Shown piece after piece: positions 43,427-52,586 of a DNA stretch of 64,000 nucleotides. The notes under the pieces were generated by a model. The model was given only the letters and a program-made list of their open reading frames with translations, did no database searches and was not told the DNA's origin. Numbering within the stretch: the first letter of the stretch is position 1; every line of letters starts with the position of its first letter. The stretch is taken from assembly GCF_002943105.1 (NCBI RefSeq), contig NZ_PTPZ01000001.1, positions 536,153-600,152 of the forward strand, read 5' to 3'. This DNA is from Cloacibacterium normanense. GTDB taxonomy: Bacteria > Bacteroidota > Bacteroidia > Flavobacteriales > Weeksellaceae. A program made the position numbers and the translations under genes.

Positions 43427-43785
43427 AAATTTTAAAATTTTAAGTGGTCAAAGATAACTATAATTAAGAAAATTTCAATATTTTACATTTGTAAATAAAC
43501 TAAATCTGAAAACTTTATTAACATTAAAAATGTTTAATGGTATAACTCTACAAATGGCTTTACTAACAGGATTTAAGTATTAAAGTATATTTATAAATTA
43601 ACTTTATATAAATTTCATAAAATACTGATTTTGTTTATTTTATATTTTTTAATTATTAAAAATGTAATTAACAATTTTTTCCACAGACATTATGTCTTTT
43701 TTTATTGTTTAAATAATTTACAAATGTTAATTAGGAGATTAATTCTTTTTATAGTATTTTTGAGTCGTCAAAATTTATCCACATT
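43427..43785. other. 359-nt AT-rich divergent gap between terC-family and M14 genes
   Basis: The gap holds both divergent promoters, a TACATTTGTA box (43484-43493), a near copy TACAAATGTT (43719-43728) and two sequences matching DnaA-box patterns: TTTTCCACA (43677-43685) and TTATCCACA (43775-43783). The latter overlaps the region just before the M14 ATG. I see no ORF worth calling. Confidence 0.5.
43449..43478 (-). promoter_or_regulatory. terC-family gene promoter
   Basis: On the - strand TTG (43478-43476), 19 nt and TATCTTTG (43456-43449) match the Bacteroidota consensus exactly. The TACA-N2-TGTA box ends 5 nt upstream of the -33 element. Confidence 0.75.
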
Positions 43786-44892
43786 ATGCATTCTACTTTT
43801 CAGTATCAGAAAAACCCTAATTTCCCAAATCGTTATATTTCGCCTAAAAGCCTTCAAAATTTTCTACAAGAGAATCTCAGCGATTACATTACTTTAATAG
43901 GTACTTCTACTCTAGGTGAACCTATTTATCAATTTTCTTATGGTTCTGGCGGCATTAAGGTCTTAGCTTGGTCTCAGATGCACGGAAATGAGAGTAATTC
44001 TACTCACTGTATGCTGGATTTGTGGTATTCTTTAGAATCTCAACCTCAACTCAAAGAAAAATTATTCCAAAATATATCTTTAGATTTCCTTTTTATGCTC
44101 AATCCAGATGGTTCTAAAGTTTGGTCGCGCAGAAATTCTCTTGATATAGACATGAATAGAGATTATTTACAGAATGCAAGCTGCGAAATGAATCTCTTAA
44201 AAGAAATTGCGTTTTCTAAAAAGTATGATTACGCTCTGAATTTACACGAACAGAGAACTATTTTTTCTACAGATGGTAAAAATCCCGCTACTTTATCATT
44301 TTTAGCGCCTTCAGAAGATTATGACAGAACTGTTACCGAAAATCGTAAAAAAAGTATGGCGGTTATTGCAAGTATATATAATGTATTGAGAATGCAAATT
44401 CCTAATCAGATTGCAAGATATTCTGATGAGTTTTACCCAACTTCTACTGGTGATAATTTCATGAGAGCAGGAATTCCAGTAATTTTATTTGAAGGTGGTC
44501 ATTTTCCTGATGATTATCAACGTTTTGGCACTAGAAAATATTACACAATTGCTTTATATACAGCGCTTTCTAATATTGGATTGTTAGATAGAAAGACTTA
44601 TGGCTACGAAACATATTTCGAAATTCCTGAAAACAAAGAATCGCATTTTGATGTTATTTATAGAAATGTGAAACTTAATACCGATTTTGAATGTGTATTA
44701 GACGTTGCGGTTCAATATAAAGAAGAGATTAAAGAAGGAGAAGAGGAAATTTCTTTCGTTCCGATTGTAGTAGAAGTGGGAGATCTGCACAGAAAAAAAG
44801 GGTGGAAAGAAATAGATTGTACAGGAAAGAAATTTATTTCCGAGAACAAATTCCCTAAACTAGAAGCCATTCAGAACTTTACTATTGAATAA
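43786..44892 (+). CDS. M14 family zinc carboxypeptidase-like protein
   Basis: A 368-aa cytoplasmic-looking protein with no signal peptide. The zinc and catalytic residues are placed as in M14: His66 and Glu69 in QMHGNES, Asn124-Arg125 in DMNRDYL, His153 in NLHEQRT, and the catalytic Glu236 in LFEGGHF. It probably trims peptides or muropeptide-like substrates. The -7 box TATTTTTG is at 43755-43762 and the ATG follows closely. An intrinsic terminator follows the gene. Confidence 0.88.
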   Translation: MHSTFQYQKNPNFPNRYISPKSLQNFLQENLSDYITLIGTSTLGEPIYQFSYGSGGIKVLAWSQMHGNESNSTHCMLDLWYSLESQPQLKEKLFQNISLDFLFMLNPDGSKVWSRRNSLDIDMNRDYLQNASCEMNLLKEIAFSKKYDYALNLHEQRTIFSTDGKNPATLSFLAPSEDYDRTVTENRKKSMAVIASIYNVLRMQIPNQIARYSDEFYPTSTGDNFMRAGIPVILFEGGHFPDDYQRFGTRKYYTIALYTALSNIGLLDRKTYGYETYFEIPENKESHFDVIYRNVKLNTDFECVLDVAVQYKEEIKEGEEEISFVPIVVEVGDLHRKKGWKEIDCTGKKFISENKFPKLEAIQNFTIE

Positions 44893-44924
44893 ATTAACAA
44901 TTTTATTCTTTATATTATAGATTT

Positions 44925-44960
44925 AGCCTATTAATTTTTGAGAAATTATTAGGCTTTTTT
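44925..44960 (+). terminator. M14 gene terminator
   Basis: AGCCTA-TTAATTT pairs with AAATTAT-TAGGCT with one mismatch and a 5-nt loop, then a T run. Confidence 0.8.
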
Positions 44961-45170
44961 ATTTTCCAAATTTTATTTTATAAAAAACTTGTTTCTTGAT
45001 TTATATCATAAAAGTTTACAAATATTTTAATTTAAAATATTGATTTATAGCATTTTAATGTTTTTAAATTTTCAAAAAGTTTACAAAAACGAAAATTTAT
45101 TTTAAAAATTAATATTGAGGATTTGATTTTTTGTCTAATTTTATTGTGTCAAAAAAATTAATTATCTGCC

Positions 45171-47711
45171 ATGGAGAAAATAACCAACCAACAAGCGTAT
45201 GAAGAAACTTTACACTACTTCAAAGGAGACGATTTAGCAGCCAGAGTTTGGGTAACCAAATATGCACTGAAAGATTCTGATGGGAATATTTATGAAAAAA
45301 CACCTGATGATATGCACCAAAGAATTGCTTCTGAGGTTGCGAGAATAGAAAAAAAATATCCCAATCCGCTTTCCGAAGCAGAAATTTTTGATCTAATAAA
45401 AGACTTTAAATATATCATTCCGCAAGGAAGTCCGATGACGGGAATTGGTAATAATTTTCAGATTGCTTCGCTTTCTAACTGTTTCGTAATCGGTAACGGA
45501 ACCAATAGTGATTCTTATGGAAGCATTATGAAAATAGACGAAGAGCAAGTTCAACTCATGAAACGTAGAGGTGGAGTTGGTCATGATTTATCATATATTC
45601 GTCCAAAAGGTTCTGCGGTAAAGAATTCTGCGCTTACTTCTACAGGTTTAGCGCCGTTTATGGAGCGTTATTCTAATTCTACCAGAGAAGTGGCTCAAGA
45701 TGGAAGAAGAGGCGCATTAATGCTTTCTGTGTCTATAAATCATCCTGATTCTGAGGATTTTATCAATGCTAAATTAGAGCAAGGAAAAGTAACGGGAGCG
45801 AATATTTCTGTGAAAATAGATGATGAATTTATGAAAGCGGTAAAAACCAACAGTGAATATCAACAGAAATATCCTATTTACAGCAAAAATCCTAAATATA
45901 CCAAGACTATTTTTGCAGATGAAATTTGGAAAAAAATCGTACATAACGCTTGGAAGTCTGCTGAACCAGGAATTCTTTTCTGGGATACCATCATCAGAGA
46001 ATCCATTCCAGATTGTTATGCAGATTTAGGTTTTGAAACGGTTTCTACCAATCCTTGTGGCGAAATTCCGCTTTGTCCGTATGATTCTTGTCGATTGATT
46101 GCCATTAACTTATATTCTTATGTAGAAAATCCATTTACCAAAAAGGCAAAATTTAATTTTGATTTATTCAAAAAACATGCAGCTTATGCACAAAGAATGA
46201 TGGATGATATCATCGATTTGGAAATGGAGAAAATTGATGCAATTTTAGCAAAAATTGAAAAAGACCCAGAAAACGAAGAAATTAAACATACTGAAAGACA
46301 ACTTTGGGAAAAAATCCGCAAGAAAACCCTTCAAGGAAGAAGAACAGGAGTAGGAATTACGGCAGAAGGCGATATGTTGGCGGCTTTAAATTTAAGATAT
46401 GGAAGCAAGGAAGCCAATGAGTTTTCAGTAGAAGTTCATAAAACTTTGGCGCTTTCTGCGTATCGTTCTTCGGTAGAAATGGCGAAAGAAAGAGGTGCTT
46501 TTGAAGTTTTTAATGCAGAAAAAGAAAAAAATAATCCTTTCATTTTGAGATTAAAAGAAGCAGATGAAAGTCTGTATCAAGATATGGTGAAATATGGCAG
46601 AAGAAATATCGCTTTATTAACCATTGCGCCAACTGGAAGTACCAGTTTGATGTCTCAGACTACTTCAGGAATTGAACCGGTATTTTTGCCTGTTTACAAG
46701 CGTAGGAGAAAGGTAAATCCTAATGATAAAGATGTAAGAGTGGATTTTGTAGATGAAGTGGGAGATTCTTGGGAAGAATACATCGTTTTCCATCATCATT
46801 TTAAAACTTGGATGCAAGTTAATGGCTATGATATTTCTAAAAATTATTCCAACGAAGAAATTCAAGATTTAATCGAGAAATCTCCTTATTACAAGGCGAC
46901 TTCTAATGATATTGATTGGCTCAGCAAAGTTGAAATGCAAGGTGCGATTCAAAAATGGGTAGATCATTCTATTTCGGTGACCATTAACATTCCGAATGAA
47001 GCTACAGAAGAATTGGTGAATCAATTGTACATTAAAGCTTGGGAGGTTGGTTGCAAAGGAGTTACGGTTTACAGAGACGGTTCTAGAAGTGGAGTTTTGG
47101 TTTCTGCAGATGATAAAAAAGAAGAAAAAGATGAGGAAGAAACTGCTTCATCTTTAGAAGCTTTCCCTACAAAAAGACCTCAAATTTTAGAAGCTGATGT
47201 GGTGAGATTCCAAAATAATAAAGAAAAATGGATTGCTTTTGTAGGTTTGGTTAATGGTAGACCTTATGAAATCTTTACAGGTTTGGCAGATGATGAAGAA
47301 GGAATTATGCTTCCACGTTGGGTAAATGAAGGTTTGATCATTAAAAATAGAGACGAAAACGGAATTTCCAGATATGATTTCCAATTCAAGAATTTAAGAG
47401 GTTATAAAACCACTATTGAAGGACTTTCTCATAAGTTTAATCCAGAATTTTGGAATTATGCGAAACTTATTTCAGGAACTTTAAGACACGGAATGCCAAT
47501 TGAAAACGTGGTAGAATTAATCAACAGATTAGAGCTAGATTCTGAATCTATCAATACTTGGAAAGCGGGAGTTGCAAGAGCTTTAAAGCGCTATATTCCT
47601 GATGGAACCGAAGTTGACGGACACAAGTGTAGCAATTGTGGTTCAGACCAAGTCGTTTATCAAGAAGGTTGCCTGATTTGTAAAAATTGTGGAAATTCTA
47701 AATGTGGGTAA
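45171..47711 (+). CDS. nrdJ: adenosylcobalamin-dependent ribonucleotide reductase (class II)
   Basis: It makes deoxyribonucleotides with B12 and without oxygen or a separate radical subunit. The 846-aa chain has SLSNCFVIG, RRGGVGHDLSYIRP, NPCGEIPLCPYDSC (catalytic Cys/Glu region), LLTIAPTGSTS and a C-terminal zinc-ribbon-like tail with C..C and C..C pairs (CSNCGSDQ ... CLICKNCG). The gene stands alone. No cobalamin riboswitch is seen in the 278-nt gap before it. After the stop come gaagtcggaag-type repeats. Confidence 0.95.
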   Translation: MEKITNQQAYEETLHYFKGDDLAARVWVTKYALKDSDGNIYEKTPDDMHQRIASEVARIEKKYPNPLSEAEIFDLIKDFKYIIPQGSPMTGIGNNFQIASLSNCFVIGNGTNSDSYGSIMKIDEEQVQLMKRRGGVGHDLSYIRPKGSAVKNSALTSTGLAPFMERYSNSTREVAQDGRRGALMLSVSINHPDSEDFINAKLEQGKVTGANISVKIDDEFMKAVKTNSEYQQKYPIYSKNPKYTKTIFADEIWKKIVHNAWKSAEPGILFWDTIIRESIPDCYADLGFETVSTNPCGEIPLCPYDSCRLIAINLYSYVENPFTKKAKFNFDLFKKHAAYAQRMMDDIIDLEMEKIDAILAKIEKDPENEEIKHTERQLWEKIRKKTLQGRRTGVGITAEGDMLAALNLRYGSKEANEFSVEVHKTLALSAYRSSVEMAKERGAFEVFNAEKEKNNPFILRLKEADESLYQDMVKYGRRNIALLTIAPTGSTSLMSQTTSGIEPVFLPVYKRRRKVNPNDKDVRVDFVDEVGDSWEEYIVFHHHFKTWMQVNGYDISKNYSNEEIQDLIEKSPYYKATSNDIDWLSKVEMQGAIQKWVDHSISVTINIPNEATEELVNQLYIKAWEVGCKGVTVYRDGSRSGVLVSADDKKEEKDEEETASSLEAFPTKRPQILEADVVRFQNNKEKWIAFVGLVNGRPYEIFTGLADDEEGIMLPRWVNEGLIIKNRDENGISRYDFQFKNLRGYKTTIEGLSHKFNPEFWNYAKLISGTLRHGMPIENVVELINRLELDSESINTWKAGVARALKRYIPDGTEVDGHKCSNCGSDQVVYQEGCLICKNCGNSKCG

Positions 47712-47745
47712 GAGTCGGAAGATGGAAGACGGAAGTCTGAAGATT
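47711..47745 (+). repeat. gtcggaagatggaagacgg repeat after nrdJ
   Basis: Near-copies of ggaagatggaagacggaag and tctgaagatt directly after the stop codon. The family is the same as that at the trpG end (19072-19146). Confidence 0.55.
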
Positions 47746-47810
47746 AAAAAAGTTGACTTTTATTTTGGCTTTCCGATGGAATCTAAATAATTTTATTCAA
47801 TTGATAAACA

Positions 47811-47837
47811 AAAAGTCACAAATCTTTGTGGCTTTTT
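47811..47837. terminator. terminator after nrdJ
   Basis: AAAGTCACAAA pairs with TTTGTGGCTTT (one wobble), with A and T runs on either side. Confidence 0.75.
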
Positions 47838-47938
47838 AATTTTCTAATATCTTTGATCGTCTTAAAAAATTCAAAATTTATTTACCTCAATCCTAAAGGA
47901 AGTAAATTTTGAATTTTTAACTTGAAACAAAAAACTTT

Positions 47939-49351
47939 ATGAATAAAAAATTAAAACTTTGGGACGCAACCATGCTCGTGATGGGTTCCATGATTGGAAG
48001 CGGAATTTTCATTGTTTCTGCGGATATGATGAGAAATCTCGGTTCTGGTTATTGGCTCATCGCAGTTTGGGTAATTACAGGAATTATGACGGTTGCAGCC
48101 GCTTTAAGCTATGGCGAACTTTCGGCAATGTTTCCAAAAGCAGGTGGACAATACACTTACATTACAGAAATTTTCGGGAAAAGGCTCGGGTTTTTGTACG
48201 GTTGGGGAATGTTTACCGTGATTCAAACAGGTACCATTGCAGCTGTTGCCGTGGCTTTTGGGAAATTTTCGGCGTATCTTTTTCCTGCGCTCAATGATGC
48301 AGCTCCGCTTTTCCAAAGTGGCGAATTTAAAATTACTTGGATTCAAATCCTTGGTATTGCGGTGATTTTGTTGCTCACTTACATCAATACTCGAGGTGTA
48401 GAAAGCGGAAAACTCCTTCAAAATATTTTCACAGGTTCTAAAATCGTCGCGCTTTTAGGGTTGATTTTTTTAGGATTTATTTTGGTAAAAGAATCTTTTT
48501 GGAGCGGAAATATGAGTTTTGGTTGGGATTCTTTCAATAATTTGGTCAAAGATGACAAAGGAAATTACCTGAAACTCGGTTGGGAATCTATTTCTGGAGC
48601 TACGCTTTTCGGGGGAATTGCTGCAGCAATGGTTGGTTCGGTTTTTAGTTCTGTAGCTTGGGAAAACGTGACTTTCGTTTCTGGTGAAATCGAAAATCCA
48701 CAGAAAAATGTGGTAAAAGCAATGGTTTTAGGTACAATTTCTGTGATGGTTTTGTATTTGTTGGTGAATTTCGTTTATCTGAATGCTTTAGACCGAGATT
48801 CCATCGCATTTGCAGCGAATGATAGAGTAGCAGTTGCGGCTTCGGAAAAAATGTTCGGAAGTGTAGGAACGATTATTATGGCGGTTCTCGTGATGATTTC
48901 TACTTTTGGTTGTGTAAACGGAATTGTTCTAGCAGGAGCTAGAGTTTTTCAAACGATGGCAAAAGATGGACTTTTCTTAAAATCTGCTATCGAAAATAAT
49001 AAAAATGGTGTTCCCGAAAAATCTCTTTGGATGCAGGGAATTTGGGCTTCACTTCTCGCTTTGAGTGGACAATACGGCGATTTATTGGATATGATTTCTT
49101 TTGTGATTGTGTTGTTTTACATGATTACGGTTTTTGGCGTGATTTATATGAGAATAAAACAACCGAATGCAGAAAGAAGTTACAAAACGTGGTTGTATCC
49201 TGTTACGCCGATTATTTATTTGCTGATTGGAACAGCTTTTTGCGTATTGTTATTCATTTACAAACCAAATTACACTTGGCCAGGATTATTGCTTATTTTA
49301 ATTGGTTTACCAGTGTATTACGTGATTAATAAAAGGAATTTTGAGAAGTAA
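47939..49351 (+). CDS. APC family amino acid permease
   Basis: A 470-aa membrane transporter with about 12 helices. The first helix carries the unwound motif GSMIGSGIF, typical of the amino acid-polyamine-organocation superfamily (LAT or basic amino acid branch). SYGELSAMFPKAGGQYTYITE and the GRVF-type loop (AGARVFQTMAKDGLF) are also in place. It brings amino acids across the inner membrane; the substrate cannot be told. A terminator follows at 49384. Confidence 0.92.
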   Translation: MNKKLKLWDATMLVMGSMIGSGIFIVSADMMRNLGSGYWLIAVWVITGIMTVAAALSYGELSAMFPKAGGQYTYITEIFGKRLGFLYGWGMFTVIQTGTIAAVAVAFGKFSAYLFPALNDAAPLFQSGEFKITWIQILGIAVILLLTYINTRGVESGKLLQNIFTGSKIVALLGLIFLGFILVKESFWSGNMSFGWDSFNNLVKDDKGNYLKLGWESISGATLFGGIAAAMVGSVFSSVAWENVTFVSGEIENPQKNVVKAMVLGTISVMVLYLLVNFVYLNALDRDSIAFAANDRVAVAASEKMFGSVGTIIMAVLVMISTFGCVNGIVLAGARVFQTMAKDGLFLKSAIENNKNGVPEKSLWMQGIWASLLALSGQYGDLLDMISFVIVLFYMITVFGVIYMRIKQPNAERSYKTWLYPVTPIIYLLIGTAFCVLLFIYKPNYTWPGLLLILIGLPVYYVINKRNFEK

Positions 49352-49383
49352 ATAATTAAAAAATAAAGAAATTAATGAATAGA

Positions 49384-49410
49384 GTCGGGCTTTTGTCCGA
49401 CTTTTTTATT
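49384..49410 (+). terminator. terminator of the permease gene
   Basis: AGTCGG pairs with CCGACT around an 8-nt loop, then a run of T. Confidence 0.8.
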
Positions 49411-49489
49411 GGGGAATTCAATTGACTTTAGCCGAAAGTTATTTTTGAAATTTTTCATGGTGTATCTCCTAAAAGAAAAAATATTGTTC

Positions 49490-49620
49490 GTTACTCACTT
49501 CATTTTTTTTGCTTTCGGAGTAGTGCTTTACACTGCAATCTTTTATTTTTTTTGTCAGTTTGAGCGGAGTCGAAAACCAAAAAAATAAAAGGATTTCCGT
49601 TGCAATCGCTTACGCGGATT
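49490..49620. repeat. dispersed intergenic repeat
   Basis: Read on the - strand it gives aacggaaatcctttta, a T run, ggttttcgactccgctc, aaaaaaaataaaagattgcag and gcactactccgaaagc. It has the same layout as the repeat at 15310-15410 (aaatcc + T run ... A run + gattg). It follows the end of the gene at 49620-50045. Confidence 0.5.
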
Positions 49621-50045
49621 TAACTATTTTCAATTGCGTCAAAATAAAGTTTAACATTTTCCCAATCTGAATCTCTTTTAGAGTGATATCTCAAAAATCT
49701 ATCTTCTCTATCCTCAAGTTCATAAGGCATTTCTACAAATTCACAAGCTATCTTTGATGCATCCTCTTCTTTAGCATAAAATATAATTTCATAAATATTT
49801 TTATGTAGAGTAGTACCAATAATTTTAATATCAACCTTTTTATATATCTTTTGCAAAATTTCAACCATAAATTTTTGTAAAATTTCTTCATCATTTTCTG
49901 TGTCAAAGAATCTTTGTAGCTCAACATACCAACACCAACTAAAGTCTTTGTCAATATTATTAATAAGACTTTTATTTATCATAAGATAAAATGGCTCATC
50001 GTTAATATTAAAAATTCTTCTGACAAAAGTTATTTCTTCTTCCAT
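49620..50045 (-). CDS. hypothetical protein (141 aa)
   Basis: An acidic soluble protein that I do not recognise, with SLINNIDKDFSWCWYVELQRFFDTENDEE in the N-terminal half. It has no signal peptide or membrane helix. It lies alone between convergent and divergent neighbours, with a repeat after its stop. A reading frame of this length in such AT-rich DNA, with ordinary codons, is probably real. Confidence 0.6.
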   Translation of the reverse strand: MEEEITFVRRIFNINDEPFYLMINKSLINNIDKDFSWCWYVELQRFFDTENDEEILQKFMVEILQKIYKKVDIKIIGTTLHKNIYEIIFYAKEEDASKIACEFVEMPYELEDREDRFLRYHSKRDSDWENVKLYFDAIENS

Positions 50046-50133
50046 AAATTATTTATTTTGTAAAAATCAAATATAAGTAATTTAACCAAAAATTTCTCAA
50101 AAAAATTCCCGAAATTTGACTAAAATATCTTTC

Positions 50134-51060
50134 ATGTTGCATTCTCACGATCACGGTCATAGTCACGTTCCAGCGCTAGATTTAAACTCTAAAAAACTAA
50201 GAAACGCTTTTTACATTGGGATTTTCCTTAATTCAGCTTTTGTGATTATAGAAGCAGCGGTTGGTTGGTCTCAGAATTCATTGGCTTTGCTTTCAGATGC
50301 AGGACACAATCTCAGTGATGTAGTAAGTTTGATTTTAGCACTCTTTGCCTTTAAATTAATGTATTCTAAAGCTACGCAATCTTATACTTATGGTTACAAA
50401 AAAGTTACGGTTTTGGTGGCTTTGCTTAATGCTTTAATCCTTTTTGCGGCAGTGGGCGGAATTATTTTCGAAGCGGTTTTTAGATTTTACAATCCTCAAC
50501 CTTTGCAAGGTAAAATTATGGCGATTGTGGCGTTTATTGGGATTATTATCAATGCGCTTACTGCTTATTTTTTTATGAAAGATAAAGACAAAGACCTCAA
50601 TATTAAAGGCACTTATTTACACATGGCTGCAGATGCTTTAGTGAGTTTGGGTGTGGTAATTGCAGGTGTGGTAATTATTTATACAGACTGGTTTTGGCTG
50701 GATGCGGTGATGAGTATTATTATTGCTTTAGTGATTCTCTACGGAACATGGAGTTTATTTACCCAAAGTCTTAAATTGGCTCTAGATGGAGTTCCGGAAG
50801 GCGTAGATTTCAATAAATTAAAAGAAGAAATTCTAGCAATTGACGGAGTGAAAGATTTTAAACATCTTCATATTTGGGCATTGAGCACGACTGAAAATGC
50901 ATTGACTGCTCATCTTCAAGTTGAAAAATCACTTTCTCACAATGAAATTGAAAAGTTAAAAGATAAAGTGAAGCATGAATTAGAGCATTACAATGTGCAT
51001 CATACAACACTTGAAATTTACTTTAACGACAGAGAATTCTTGGAAGAGGAAATGCTTTAG
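50134..51060 (+). CDS. cation diffusion facilitator (CDF) efflux protein
   Basis: The start is taken at MLHSHDHGHSH; a TTG start six codons upstream is less likely. It has six membrane helices, with the metal site motifs LSDAGHNLSDV in helix 2 and HMAADALVSLGV in helix 5, a His-rich N-terminus and a cytoplasmic C-terminal domain (KDFKHLHIWALS). At 308 aa it belongs to the CzcD-like group, exchanging Zn or related divalent metals for protons. A bidirectional terminator separates it from pntB. Confidence 0.92.
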   Translation: MLHSHDHGHSHVPALDLNSKKLRNAFYIGIFLNSAFVIIEAAVGWSQNSLALLSDAGHNLSDVVSLILALFAFKLMYSKATQSYTYGYKKVTVLVALLNALILFAAVGGIIFEAVFRFYNPQPLQGKIMAIVAFIGIIINALTAYFFMKDKDKDLNIKGTYLHMAADALVSLGVVIAGVVIIYTDWFWLDAVMSIIIALVILYGTWSLFTQSLKLALDGVPEGVDFNKLKEEILAIDGVKDFKHLHIWALSTTENALTAHLQVEKSLSHNEIEKLKDKVKHELEHYNVHHTTLEIYFNDREFLEEEML

Positions 51061-51061
51061 A

Positions 51062-51101
51062 AGTATGAGTTATGAAATATGAAGTAAGAAGTATGAGTTT
51101 T
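51062..51101 (+). repeat. gtatgagttatgaaatatgaag repeat
   Basis: Near-copies of agtatgagtt and atgaagtaagaag fill the space between the CDF stop and its terminator. Another word-like repeat without a gene. Confidence 0.5.
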
Positions 51102-51114
51102 TTTAACAATAAAA

Positions 51115-51147
51115 AAATCCTATTCAATAATTTCTGAATAGGATTTT
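51115..51147. terminator. bidirectional terminator
   Basis: AAAATCCTATTCA pairs with TGAATAGGATTTT around a 7-nt loop. It lies between convergent genes (CDF and pntB). Confidence 0.85.
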
Positions 51148-51173
51148 GTATTTCTGTGTTTTCTTTGAGAGTA

Positions 51174-52580
51174 TTACAGATTTTTAATCTCAGAGATTAA
51201 ATCTTGCAATACTTTTTTCGCATCTCCGAAAAGCATTGAAGTTTTTGGTCTGTAGAATAATTCGTTTTCAATTCCTGCGTAACCAGGTTTCATACTGCGT
51301 TTATTTACGATGACGTTTTTAGCCAATTCAACTTCTAAAATAGGCATTCCGTAAATAGGAGAGGAAGTATCTTCTTTAGCAGCAGGGTTTACTACGTCAT
51401 TTGCTCCTAAAATGAGCACTACATCTGCAGTTGAGAATTCTTCATTGGCTTGTTCCATTTCCATTAATTTTTCATAAGGAACATCGGTTTCTGCCAAAAG
51501 TACATTCATGTGTCCTGGCATTCTACCAGCAACTGGATGTATCGCGTAGAATACATCTACACATTTGCTTTCTAATAATTTTTCTAATTCATGACAAGCG
51601 TGTTGAGCCTGAGCTACTGCTAAACCATAACCTGGAACAATCATTACTTTGCTAGCGTAAGTCATTAAAACTGCTGTATCACTCAACGTGATTTCTTTCA
51701 CAGTTCCGCCAGAAGGAGAAGTTCCGCCAGAAGATTTTGCACCGCCTCCAAATGAACCAATCAATACGTTTAATAAAGAACGATTCATGGCGTTACACAT
51801 TAAGATGGTTAATAAAGTTCCTGCAGCTCCTACCAAAATACCACCCGTTAACATTACTTTGTTGTCGTATAAAAATCCTCCACAAGCTGCGGCAACTCCT
51901 GTAAATGAGTTCAATAATGAAATAACTACAGGCATATCTGCGCCACCAATTGGAAATACGAAAAGTAATCCGTAAAGCGTAGATAATCCAAAAATGACAT
52001 AGAATAAATAAGCGTTTTCTGGACTGAAAGTCATTACCAAATACACTGATAATCCTAAAATAGCCAATAAAATAGCGATATTCAAAAATTGTTGACCAGG
52101 AAAAGCAAAATCTTTTTTAATGTTTCCATTCAGTTTTCCCCAAGCAATCATACTTCCTGCAAATGATACAGAACCGATGATTAATCCTAAAAGGATAATA
52201 GAAAGCGTTCCTAAATTTACTTCGCCAGTAGTATTGTGTGATAAGTGATTGAATTCAACCAAAGAAATTAAAGCTGCACAAGCTCCTCCCATTCCGTTGA
52301 AAAGGCTCACCATTTGTGGCATTGCTGTCATTTTTACTTTTTTGGCAGCAAGAGCTCCCACGATTGTTCCGATAAGGATTCCGCCAAAAATCCAACCGTA
52401 ATTTCCTAATTTTTGACCATTATCGTCTTGATAAAGAAAAATAGTTCCTAAAATGGCTACTACCATTCCTGCTGCTGCTAATAAATTTCCTTTTCTAGCA
52501 GTAGCTGGATTCGAGAGCATTTTTAACCCTAAAATAAAGGTCACTGAACCGATGAGGTATAATATTGTAAGTAGTCCCAT
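51174..52580 (-). CDS. pntB: NAD(P) transhydrogenase subunit beta
   Basis: The membrane and NADP-binding subunit of the proton-translocating transhydrogenase. At 468 aa it has about nine membrane helices followed by the NADP(H) domain ([41 protein letters not shown]-like stretch and NDVVNPAAK). It is the third gene of a three-gene operon, 6 nt after the small alpha subunit. Confidence 0.95.
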   Translation of the reverse strand: [468 protein letters not shown]

Positions 52581-52586
52581 GATTTT

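Noticed and set aside
43427-43500. Manganese (yybP-ykoY) riboswitch before the TerC-family gene
   Set aside because: The leader between promoter and start is only about 20 nt, too short for the riboswitch, and none of its conserved loops are present.
43631-43897. An 88-codon frame on the + strand overlapping the M14 gene start
   Set aside because: It runs through the AT-rich gap and into the M14 gene in another frame; the product is low complexity (Ile, Leu, Phe, Asn) and the M14 frame has clear catalytic motifs.
49372-49458. A 28-codon ORF on the - strand with an AGGAGAT sequence before its ATG
   Set aside because: It crosses the terminator of the permease gene and lies beside a dispersed repeat. 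Shine-Dalgarno sites carry little weight in Bacteroidota. No other support.
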